Shown here in pieces: positions 17,023 through 24,458 of a stretch of 64,000 nucleotides of DNA; position 1 is the first letter of the stretch; every line of letters begins with the position of its first letter. The position numbers and the translations under genes were made by a program. The stretch comes from Xanthobacteraceae bacterium (GTDB taxonomy: Bacteria; Pseudomonadota; Alphaproteobacteria; Rhizobiales; Xanthobacteraceae). The stretch spans positions 124,001 through 188,000 of the forward strand of contig JAMLIK010000005.1 of NCBI GenBank assembly GCA_023954195.1, written 5' to 3'. Below the pieces are notes generated by a model that searched no databases, was not told the origin of the DNA, and saw only the letters and a program-made list of their open reading frames with translations.

Positions 17023-18717
17023 TCACACGAAAAGAAAGCCGTTCGGCCGCAGCCGCTCATAGGGTGACGGCGCGTTGTCCCTGGTCAGCATCCGGCCCAT
17101 CGCCATCACCAGCGCCACCGGGCCGTCGATCTTGTTCTCCGGCCGCTCTTTCCGGGGATAGACGTTATCCTTCGCGTCGGGCTTGGCGACGACGTTCGAC
17201 AGCATCCACGTCATCGCCGGGTCGCCGTCATGGGCGATCTTGCGCGAGCGGATCAGCCCTTCGACTTCCTTCAGCGGCTCCGACATGGTGTTGACGATTT
17301 GCCGGTACTCGACGCACGGCACGCCATGCCCGGACAGCTCCGTCATGAGCATGGTGGCTTGCCACGGGTCGAAGGCCACTTCCTCAATCTGGAACTTGCT
17401 CGACAGGTCGAGGATGTCGTCGCGGATGCGGCCAAAGTCGATCATGTCGCCTTCAGTCACGATCAGCCGGCCTTCCGTCGCCCAGGTCTGATAGTGCTGG
17501 TTTTCGCCAAGCTCGACGGTCTTCTCCGGCAAATACCAGCGGCCGAAGCAGACGAAGCCACCGTCCTCGCGCCGGAACAGGATCACCATCGCGGCGATGT
17601 CCACCTTCGACGCCAGGTCGAGGGCGATGATGCAGCGCTGCCCGGCGAAGTCATCGATCTTCATTTCCGGCACGGCGGATTCGTGCCAGCGCTGGATATT
17701 GAAGAAGGCTTCGCGGGCCTGCACCCATTCGTTGAGGTGCTTTGTCTTGAACGCCGACACCTTGCGGGCGTTGTTCACCGCGTCCCGCTGCGCCCTCAGC
17801 AGGAAGTCGGCCTTCACCGAAACCTCATAGTTCGGGTTCGCCTTGATCAGCGCGGCTTCCGTCGTCCAGTCGTCGCCCGGATCGATGCCGTACATGAGGG
17901 CGAAAAGCTCGTCTTCCTCGACCACGCCTTCAAGCATCCGGCGCGCCTCGACCACCGCCGCGTAGCAGGGACCGGAGACGTTCGCGCCGGCCGTGGTGAT
18001 GATGAGCTGCAACGGCTGTTCCCGCGCGCCCATGCCGGTCTCCATGCTCGACACCTGATCGTCGGTGTCGTGCTCGTGATATTCGTCGTGGATCGCGCAA
18101 TGCGGTGAGCTGCCATCGCCAGGCCGGCCGACGATCGGCTCGAATCGGCTTTCGTTGCCGAGCACATGCAGGTTCGAAGCGTTCACGGTGAGACCGACAG
18201 CCGAGCACAGTTGCGGCGAGCGCAGCGCCATGATGCGCGCCGGCCGGAAGACTTCCCATGCCTGCCGCTCATTGGTCGCGCCGGAATAGACTTCGGCACC
18301 GTGCTCGCCGTCGAAGGTCAGCATGTAGAGACCAATCGCCGCCGCCCAGGCCGACTTGCCGTTCTTTCTCGGCTCCAGGATCAGCGCCTTGCGGAACCGG
18401 CGATAGCCGTCCGACTTCCGAAGCCATCCGAACAGACACACCGTCTTGAAGCACTGCCACGGTTCGAGCTTCAGCTTCTCGCCAGCCGATGCCCATTTGC
18501 CCTTGGTGTGCGGAAGCAATTCGATGAACCGGCACACCCGTTCGGCCTTCTCGGCATCAAACCGGAAGGGATATGCCCTCGCCTTCGATTTCTTTAGGTC
18601 GTCAAGGTGACGCTGGCACGCCAGGCGCACCCACTTGTTCGCCGGTTTGGTGCCGGCGACGACAGCGCGCGCATAGCGATTCGCCGCGTCAACATGTGGG
18701 TGTTTGTCGGCTGCCAT
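17023..18717 (-). CDS. Phage terminase large subunit
   Basis: A 564-residue packaging motor ATPase/nuclease of the HK97/Terminase_1 type. The ATPase part has EPRKNGKSAWAAA (a Walker A variant with GKS) near residue 115 and an acidic IHDEYHEHD segment (Walker B region). The nuclease part includes IALDLASKVDIAA with metal-binding Asp residues and ends with IDGPVALVMAMGRM, where the Asp-Gly-Pro completes the RNase H-like site. It is the last gene of the element, stopping 86 bases from the tRNA, and starts 6 bases after TerS. Confidence 0.95.
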   Translation of the reverse strand: MAADKHPHVDAANRYARAVVAGTKPANKWVRLACQRHLDDLKKSKARAYPFRFDAEKAERVCRFIELLPHTKGKWASAGEKLKLEPWQCFKTVCLFGWLRKSDGYRRFRKALILEPRKNGKSAWAAAIGLYMLTFDGEHGAEVYSGATNERQAWEVFRPARIMALRSPQLCSAVGLTVNASNLHVLGNESRFEPIVGRPGDGSSPHCAIHDEYHEHDTDDQVSSMETGMGAREQPLQLIITTAGANVSGPCYAAVVEARRMLEGVVEEDELFALMYGIDPGDDWTTEAALIKANPNYEVSVKADFLLRAQRDAVNNARKVSAFKTKHLNEWVQAREAFFNIQRWHESAVPEMKIDDFAGQRCIIALDLASKVDIAAMVILFRREDGGFVCFGRWYLPEKTVELGENQHYQTWATEGRLIVTEGDMIDFGRIRDDILDLSSKFQIEEVAFDPWQATMLMTELSGHGVPCVEYRQIVNTMSEPLKEVEGLIRSRKIAHDGDPAMTWMLSNVVAKPDAKDNVYPRKERPENKIDGPVALVMAMGRMLTRDNAPSPYERLRPNGFLFV

Positions 18718-18723
18718 CGGTCA

Positions 18724-19203
18724 TCACAACAGCGCCTTGAAGGGATTAGCTTCCGGCTTCCTGTTCACTGACACCTTCGCCCGCGCTGCCGGCGTCAAGC
18801 CGAACTCGGCGAGCAGAGATTGAGCGTGGCGCATCGCCTCGCTGCGCTGGGCAACGGCCGGATGTCCCTTAATTTGCTGACTGGTGACGCGGCCTTCGCT
18901 GTCATACTCGGCAGAGCTGACGAAAGTCCGGCCACCGTCTTCGACGGCGGCGGTGCAGATTTCCACTTCCTCAAGGCGAGATGCCGCGAGCGCCAGCGCC
19001 GCCGTGTCGCTCGCCGATGCGATGCCCATTTCCTCGATTACGCTCACCAAGTCGGCGAAGATTTCCGCTGCCCTCGCCGACAGCCATTCTGGGGGCTGGG
19101 GAAGATCCGATGCGGCCACCGGCGCGTCGGCGTTCATACGGCAGGGCTGGGCCGTGCCGGCGACGATCTTCAGGTGATCGGGAATGCGTTTTCTGCCGGC
19201 CAT
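18724..19203 (-). CDS. Phage terminase small subunit, P27 family
   Basis: A 159-residue protein with the P27-family start GRKRIPDHLKIVAGT, a helical middle part (PPEWLSARAAEIFADLVSVI) and a C-terminal FGLTPAARAKVSV segment, which are the conserved blocks of this TerS family. TerS recognises the packaging site and loads the large subunit. ATG 19203 follows AAGGTGA at six bases. Between it and the HNH gene are 89 bases, a plausible cos region by analogy with HNH-TerS-TerL phages. Confidence 0.9.
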   Translation of the reverse strand: MAGRKRIPDHLKIVAGTAQPCRMNADAPVAASDLPQPPEWLSARAAEIFADLVSVIEEMGIASASDTAALALAASRLEEVEICTAAVEDGGRTFVSSAEYDSEGRVTSQQIKGHPAVAQRSEAMRHAQSLLAEFGLTPAARAKVSVNRKPEANPFKALL

Positions 19204-19292
19204 CAAAATTCACCTTCATTCTGCACGCGCACGAAGTTGACCCCCCGTACGGTCCCATCCCCCAGCCTGTCGAAGCTCGAATAGCCCCCCTG

Positions 19293-19637
19293 TCATCGGC
19301 GCGCCTCGATGTCCCTGCCGAAGCCGCCTTCGGTCGCCACGGCCTTCCGGCTGTTGCAGGGCACGCAGAGCGGTTGCCAGTTCGATCGGTCCCAGAAGAG
19401 GCGCTTGTCGCCCTTGTGCGCGATGACGTGATCCACAGCCTGCGAGGGCGCACCACACCGACGACATGTCCGGTTCATGGCGAGAAACGCCTTCGCCTCT
19501 ACATCCCATTCGCGGGTGTAGCCGCGCTGCCTCGCGTTCGGTCGCCTGGCTTCGCTGGCCTTGGCACATAGCGGGCAACGGCTGCCTCGAAAGGGCGGAT
19601 GGCCGTGCGGGCAATGTCGAGGGGCGGACCACGGCAT
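19293..19637 (-). CDS. HNH endonuclease of the packaging module
   Basis: A 114-residue protein with two zinc-binding Cys pairs (CRRCG and CVPC, plus CPLC nearer the N-terminus) framing the HNH core AVDHVIAHKGD...NWQPLCVPCNSRK. In HK97-type phages and cf-PICIs an HNH nuclease beside the terminase is needed for cos cleavage during packaging. It lies between connector and TerS, six bases from the connector stop. Confidence 0.93.
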   Translation of the reverse strand: MPWSAPRHCPHGHPPFRGSRCPLCAKASEARRPNARQRGYTREWDVEAKAFLAMNRTCRRCGAPSQAVDHVIAHKGDKRLFWDRSNWQPLCVPCNSRKAVATEGGFGRDIEARR

Positions 19638-19643
19638 GGGCCG

Positions 19644-20255
19644 TTATCCCAGCTTCACGTTGCGATAGGGCGAGAGAAGGCTTTCCGCGTCTGGCGGCAG
19701 GCGCGAGACGGTGCCGCTGAAGTAGTCGGTCGAACCGATGCCATCTACGGCTTCGGATCGGATCAGCGGATCGCGGGTGCGTGCAAACCAACTGCCCCTC
19801 ACCAGCGAGAGGGCGGCACGCTCGATGTCGTTCGGCAGCGTCCGGTTAGGCTGGCCCGGCAGGACGTACCCGCCGCTGTACTCGACCACGATCCGGCCGG
19901 AAGGCCAGGACGCGCGACAGCCACTCGCATCGAGCCGGAAGAGATGCCCGCTGTCTTCAGCCTCGACGTTCGCCACGTCTTCCACAACACCGTTGATCGT
20001 TACGGCCGCGATGGCGACGACAGGCCAGCGCGACAGCATGAGCGACTTGCCCGGCGTGTCGGGATAGATGGATTCGCGGACGGTCTCGATAGCGAAGACG
20101 CGCTTGCACCAGGACCGCACGGCATCACTGGCCTGATCGATCAGCGTGGTGAGATAGGCGTCGTCGGCACCGCTCGTTAACTGCATCTCGGCTTTCGCCG
20201 CCGCGATCGTCGTGAGCTTCGTCTCGGCTGCCGCTTCAATGATCGTCAGTGCCAT
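19644..20255 (-). CDS. Head-tail connector/adaptor protein (gp6-like)
   Basis: A 203-residue protein. ATG 20255 has GGAGG seven bases upstream; a longer frame to 20291 lacks a ribosome site. The first ~110 residues match the phage head-tail connector/gp6 family (AAKAEMQLTSGADDAYLTTL then IDQASDAVRSWCKRVF). The remainder (GRIVVEYSGGYVLPGQ, ALSLVRGSWFARTRDPLI, SLLSPYRNVKLG) is the usual extension. It would sit under the portal and provide the docking face for a tail, which in this element must come from elsewhere. Confidence 0.85.
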   Translation of the reverse strand: MALTIIEAAAETKLTTIAAAKAEMQLTSGADDAYLTTLIDQASDAVRSWCKRVFAIETVRESIYPDTPGKSLMLSRWPVVAIAAVTINGVVEDVANVEAEDSGHLFRLDASGCRASWPSGRIVVEYSGGYVLPGQPNRTLPNDIERAALSLVRGSWFARTRDPLIRSEAVDGIGSTDYFSGTVSRLPPDAESLLSPYRNVKLG

Positions 20256-20487
20256 GTTACATCCTCCAAAGGGAAGCGGCACGGCCAACATCCCGTTAGC
20301 CGTGCCGATGGACTTGCCTTGCCCGGCTGTCCGGTGAGCCCTTGGCCGTGTGGAAATCCACGGCTGGTGCTCGCGATCTCTGCCACCTTGAACCCACTTT
20401 TACCGCGCGAGCGGCGGGGCGGCAGGCAGGTGGCTTTCCGTTGTTGGACTGACCGTATCGCCCTCAATGAACGCCGCCCCTGTCCCT
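20256..20487. other. Gap with two hairpins between structural genes
   Basis: 232 bases without a supported gene. Two inverted repeats are visible: GGCACGGC/GCCGTGCC at 20,278-20,306 and GCCGTG/CACGGC around 20,343-20,362, plus the connector ribosome site. They could attenuate transcription after the abundant capsid genes. A possible 81-residue frame here has no family match and arginine-rich shadow composition. Confidence 0.4.
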
Positions 20488-20877
20488 TCACGTCACCGGA
20501 GCGGTGAGCGGATGGCCCTTGATGGCAACGCCGCCGGCCGCGATCGACGTGCCGCTGTTCTTCGTCGCGACGATGCGCGCAAAGCGCTTGCCGCCGATGT
20601 AGCCGACCTTGAAGCTGCCATCGGCAGTCAGCGGATTGACCAGCGTCGAGCCGATGACGGTGGCAGCGGGCGCGGCAGTGAAATCGCCGTCCGTGCTCGT
20701 GTTGGATTCCTCGACGGTGATGGTGAAGTTGCCGGAACTGGCAATCGCGCCGGTGTTGATGACAAACATCACGCTTTCGAAGCCCAGGAGGTCGATCGCG
20801 TTGCCCTTGATAGTCGCCGCCTGCACGGCCGGCGAAAGCGCGAGCGCTACGCCGAGATTGTGAACGAGGTCACGCAT
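20488..20877 (-). CDS. Small phage structural protein, probably capsid-associated
   Basis: A 129-residue protein that I do not recognise by family with certainty. After a short helix (MRDLVHNLGVALALSPAV) it is almost all beta-rich, with repeated Gly/Thr/Ser strands (VMFVINTGAIASSGNFTITV, AAPAATVIGSTLVNPL), typical of capsid decoration or minor head proteins. It lies 27 bases after the major capsid gene in the same direction, a common place for decoration proteins. Confidence 0.7.
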   Translation of the reverse strand: MRDLVHNLGVALALSPAVQAATIKGNAIDLLGFESVMFVINTGAIASSGNFTITVEESNTSTDGDFTAAPAATVIGSTLVNPLTADGSFKVGYIGGKRFARIVATKNSGTSIAAGGVAIKGHPLTAPVT

Positions 20878-20904
20878 GTTGATGATCCTTTCCGTGATCG
20901 TCGC

Positions 20905-22089
20905 TTAGGACGTGGCACACTTGACTTTCTTGACGGCTGCCGGCTGCACCACGGCACCGCCGACGCGGCGGGTGGCGTGAATGCGGGTGATGCCCTTCGT
21001 CGCCAGCAGGTACGGGTTGACCAGCACCGACATGTCGAGGCGGTCCACGATCCGGTAGGCCGTGGCAATGTCGCCGAAAGCGATCGGCGTGGTGCCGCTG
21101 CCGACATCATCCATGTCCGGCACCTCGATCACCGGCCGGCCCAGGATGGTTTCGGGCTGCCCAGCCGCATAGGACGGCTGCCACAGATAGATGCCGGTCG
21201 TGCCGTCCTTCAGCTTGCGGATCGCCGCCAGCGTCGAGCCGTTCATGAGCCAGGTGCCGCGCGAGCGATACGCCGCCGGCAGGCTGTACATGTGGGTGAT
21301 CAGAAGATCGGCGGGGTTGGTGCCGAGCGTCGAGGCGTTGCCGGTCGGGGTGTAGCCGACGCCGGCCGCCGACAGGATGCCTTCCGGCGCGAGCGGGCCG
21401 GTGCCTGATACGAAGGCCAGCCCTTCCTTCTGTCCGAAGTCTTCGGCGAGCGCGAGTCGGACTTCGGCTTCAGCGGTGCCGCCGCTGTCGGCGAGCAACT
21501 GGTTGCTGATGTCCACGAAGGTCGAGAGGTTGCGCGCCGGAATGTCCACCTGCCCGAACGGCACGGTGCTTTCCGCCTGATCGTCGATTTCGCCTTCCCA
21601 CTGCGCATTGGTGACGCCGGTGCGGCGCGGATACTTCACGCTGGGCGAAGCAATCTGCCGCACGGTCGCGAGGGCGCGGATCGGCGAGAACTCCACCAGG
21701 TTGCGGATGAACTCGTTGCTGATCTCTGCCGGGGCGAGGTAGCCGCCCTGCGGATCGTTCGACACCGTGAGGGCGCGCAGCTCTTCGGCCGGCGTGCGGT
21801 CGCCCATGCGCAGATAGGTGCCGAATGCCTGCCGGCGCTCGGCAGCGGCGGCGTCCGTGGTCTCGGTGCCGTTGCCGGGGCGCTGGGTGCGAACGTCGAT
21901 CGCGTCGAGCCGCTGGGTGAGCGACCGCATTTCGGTCGTCACACGTTCATCAATCGCGGTGCGGTGCTGATCGACGGCAGTGCGCAGCTCGCCGACAGCC
22001 TGCACGGCCGCTGCGATGTCATCGCCGCCTTCGTCACGGGTTTCGATCGGCTCAACCGAACGGGTTTCGATATGGAGGGTATGCCTCAT
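20905..22089 (-). CDS. Major capsid protein, HK97 fold, with N-terminal delta domain
   Basis: A 394-residue capsid precursor. Residues ~20-85 are a helical, charged scaffold-like delta region that the protease would remove (AVQAVGELRTAVDQHRTAID). The HK97-fold shell follows: RALTVSNDPQGGYLAPAEIS, the E-loop area with YPRRTGVTNAQWEGE, and ILGRPVIEVPDMDDVGSGTT near the end. The ATG overlaps the stop of the protease gene (ATGA). It assembles the icosahedral head from portal-nucleated procapsids. Confidence 0.95.
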   Translation of the reverse strand: MRHTLHIETRSVEPIETRDEGGDDIAAAVQAVGELRTAVDQHRTAIDERVTTEMRSLTQRLDAIDVRTQRPGNGTETTDAAAAERRQAFGTYLRMGDRTPAEELRALTVSNDPQGGYLAPAEISNEFIRNLVEFSPIRALATVRQIASPSVKYPRRTGVTNAQWEGEIDDQAESTVPFGQVDIPARNLSTFVDISNQLLADSGGTAEAEVRLALAEDFGQKEGLAFVSGTGPLAPEGILSAAGVGYTPTGNASTLGTNPADLLITHMYSLPAAYRSRGTWLMNGSTLAAIRKLKDGTTGIYLWQPSYAAGQPETILGRPVIEVPDMDDVGSGTTPIAFGDIATAYRIVDRLDMSVLVNPYLLATKGITRIHATRRVGGAVVQPAAVKKVKCATS

Positions 22090-22634
22090 TTCTTCAGTCC
22101 TCTTATGGAGAGCGCGGCGCGGCGGGCCGCTTCGACAAATGCCGCGACGCTGGCCTGATCGGCCGCGCCCTTCACACTGGTGATCCGCGCCTTCGATGCC
22201 GCCGGCAGCGACACAAGGCTGATCTCGACAAGCTCGATGTCGGTGAGCACACGGCCACCGTTCGGCCCGCGTTCCGCCGATCGCGCCCGGAAGCCGATCG
22301 ACAAGCCGTTGACGGCACCGGCCTTCAGCAGGGCCAGAGCTTCCGCACCCTTGGCGGTTTCGGTGACAAGCTTGCCCGTCACCTTCAGGCCGCGCTCATC
22401 CTCGACAAGTTCGATCCACACGCCGATGGGCTGGTTGCTGTCGTGGTTCCAAAACATCGCCGGCCCGCCACCGGCCTTGCGCTCGCGCAGCGTCTTGCGG
22501 AAGGCACCGCGCTGCACGGTGTCGCCGTAGGAATCGGGTTCGCCGAAGATGCTGGCGTAGCCGGTGAAGGTGCCGGCATCGTCGGTTGCGAAGCGGACTT
22601 CGGTCGCGGCGAGCGTGATGGTCTCGCGCTTCAT
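22086..22634 (-). CDS. HK97-family prohead protease
   Basis: A 182-residue serine protease of the herpesvirus-assemblin/HK97 U35 class. The pattern GYASIFGEPDSYGDTVQRGAF, the catalytic His in FWNHDSNQPIGV and the Ser in ELVEISLVSLPA are in the right order. It cleaves the capsid delta domain and itself during maturation. It overlaps both neighbours by 4 bases (portal before it, capsid after it). Confidence 0.95.
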   Translation of the reverse strand: MKRETITLAATEVRFATDDAGTFTGYASIFGEPDSYGDTVQRGAFRKTLRERKAGGGPAMFWNHDSNQPIGVWIELVEDERGLKVTGKLVTETAKGAEALALLKAGAVNGLSIGFRARSAERGPNGGRVLTDIELVEISLVSLPAASKARITSVKGAADQASVAAFVEAARRAALSIRGLKK

Positions 22635-23845
22635 TCCGGCTTCTCCGGTTGCTTGGAAACGGCCGGCGCGTCGTCCTGTCCGGCCTGAAGGATCAGCTCA
22701 TCACCGCCGTCGATCGGCGGACGGTTGTCGAGCTGGCGGATTTCGTTGCGGGTGAGCCATGCGCCACCGGCCGCCTGCCGATAGGCGGTGAAGCGGGCGG
22801 CAAGGTCGCCGCGAAGCATGTCGTCGAAGACGGCTTCGATGAAGTATTCCCGGCGATCGTCCGGCGTCAGAAGCACCCGCTCCAAGGCGGACTGCCAGAT
22901 TTCCGCCCAGGGCATGAGGCAGGTCTGAACGAACTGCCGCATAAGCTCTTCGACGTTGCGCCAGGTGGCTCGGTCGAGGTCGCCGATCAGGGTGCCGGGC
23001 ACCTTGAAGGCTCGGGCGATCTCCTGAATGACAAAGCGGCGAAGCTCGATAAATTGCAGATCGACGCTCGAAAATTGCAGCGCCTCGAACTCCATTCCAT
23101 CTTCAAGGATCATGGTCCGGCCGCTGTTCGCGCCGCCGGCATGGGAAGCGTCGAAGCTGTCCTTCAGGCGCTTCAGCACGTCGTCGCCGAGCGTCTTGCC
23201 GTATTTGAAAACGCCACCGGGCCGCGCGCCGTTCGAAAACAGCCGGCCTTGGTGTTCCGCCATCGCCATGTCGATCGCTATGGCTTCGCGGCACAGATTG
23301 ATCAGACAGACGATCCGGTTGCCGATAGTGCCGGGCGTTGGAACATAAAGCACGTCACGCCAGTCGAGTACGCGCTCGACGCCGTTCTCCCGCACCTTGA
23401 AGCGGGGTTCCGGCCCGGTCGTGTCGCGGTTGACGGCGCGAGGGTCGAGGCGGTGGATTTCGCGGGCCTGCCCGTTGACGCGCACCACCAGGCCGTAGGC
23501 TGCACCGTGAAGCAGGGCGTCGAGCTGCATGGCGGTGCGGGTCTCGACGCCACCGGCCCAAGGGCACCAGTCGCCGGCGAGGATTTGCGCGGCCGGGTGC
23601 GTACCGTCCCGCTCGCGAGCTCCACCGGCACCGCGACGGAAAAGATGGAACGGCAGGCTGCCCATGCTTTCGGAGATGGCGCGGCAGGACGCCAGCGTGG
23701 TCGGGCTGCGCAACGCCGTCTCGCCGGACACCGATATGCCGGCAGCGGTCGGAACGGAGCCGAACAACGCAAGAAGCTCCGGCGAGGGGTTCGCCAGAGT
23801 GCTCTTCGTCTCGATGCCGAGTAGCCGTTTCAGTCCTTCGAACAT
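22631..23845 (-). CDS. Phage portal protein, HK97 family
   Basis: A 404-residue portal, forming the dodecameric ring through which DNA enters the head. Conserved blocks are SCRAISESMGSLPFHLFRR, GAAYGLVVRVNGQAREIHRLDP, DVLYVPTPG, and the wing/stem segment EIARAFKVPGTLIGDLDRAT followed by NVEELMRQFVQTCLMPW. It is the first gene of the head operon; 127 bases separate it from the upstream early gene. It ends in a variable tail (EKPE). Confidence 0.95.
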   Translation of the reverse strand: MFEGLKRLLGIETKSTLANPSPELLALFGSVPTAAGISVSGETALRSPTTLASCRAISESMGSLPFHLFRRGAGGARERDGTHPAAQILAGDWCPWAGGVETRTAMQLDALLHGAAYGLVVRVNGQAREIHRLDPRAVNRDTTGPEPRFKVRENGVERVLDWRDVLYVPTPGTIGNRIVCLINLCREAIAIDMAMAEHQGRLFSNGARPGGVFKYGKTLGDDVLKRLKDSFDASHAGGANSGRTMILEDGMEFEALQFSSVDLQFIELRRFVIQEIARAFKVPGTLIGDLDRATWRNVEELMRQFVQTCLMPWAEIWQSALERVLLTPDDRREYFIEAVFDDMLRGDLAARFTAYRQAAGGAWLTRNEIRQLDNRPPIDGGDELILQAGQDDAPAVSKQPEKPE

Positions 23846-23972
23846 GTCTTCCGCGCGCCGTCCATGCGCAGAAAGATCGTGCCAGTTACGCGCCCGTGGA
23901 AGGAATTTCAGCCGAAGGCGGGAACTTAGAAGTGCTGGAAAATGCTCGCAAATTCACGGATTTGCGGGACTA

Positions 23973-24458
23973 TTAGACTGCGGGTTGCTTTTCATGCAGC
24001 ACAGCGCGGCCCAGCTTGTTGAAAGCGATGCGTCCGGCGATCCGAAGCGCGGTCTCCGCCTGTCCCGCCCGCGTGCCGCCCCAGCCCAGCACGCGCATCA
24101 TCATGCCGTAGCTGGCAGGGCCATGAAGGCGCAGGGCTTCGGCGTAAACCTCGGCGTCGTCCGGCCTTGCCACCGGGTCGAGCACCACCTCGCGCAAATG
24201 CCGTTCCGGCTTCGCTCGCGCGGAAGATTGCCGAAAGGGCAAAATTCGCGTTTTCGGTTCTGGCGCTGCTACACTTGCTACGTTTGCTACGGTTTGCCCG
24301 GCAGACGAATTGCTCGTTTCCGGTTCGGCCCTTGCTACGGTTGCTACACTTGCTACGGTTTCAGGTGCATGCGGCCGCTCGAAAAAGCGCGATTGAGGTT
24401 TCACCCCTGCGACAGTTGCGACACTTCTGGCCGGGAGCTGGAAGCGGCGATAGCTCAT
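23973..24458 (-). CDS. Unknown protein carrying in-frame 9-bp DNA iterons
   Basis: A 161-residue protein without a recognised family. The N-terminal half is low-complexity, with three blocks of Val-Ala-(Ser/Thr) triplets (SVATVAGV, TVASVATVA, TVANVASVA) encoded by tandem GTAGCAA-type 9-bp units at 24,266-24,295, 24,330-24,360 and, degenerate, 24,408-24,426. Closely similar units occur in non-coding DNA at 31,061-31,146. The C-terminal half is a compact helical segment (YAEALRLHGPASYGMMMRVLGWGGTR, then AETALRIAGRI) that looks like a winged-helix DNA-binding domain. It overlaps the replication gene stop by 4 bases. Confidence 0.7.
   Translation of the reverse strand: MSYRRFQLPARSVATVAGVKPQSRFFERPHAPETVASVATVARAEPETSNSSAGQTVANVASVAAPEPKTRILPFRQSSARAKPERHLREVVLDPVARPDDAEVYAEALRLHGPASYGMMMRVLGWGGTRAGQAETALRIAGRIAFNKLGRAVLHEKQPAV

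Noticed and set aside
20246-20491. 81-codon gene between the capsid-associated protein and connector
   Set aside because: Overlaps two hairpins and the connector start; composition of a shadow frame.
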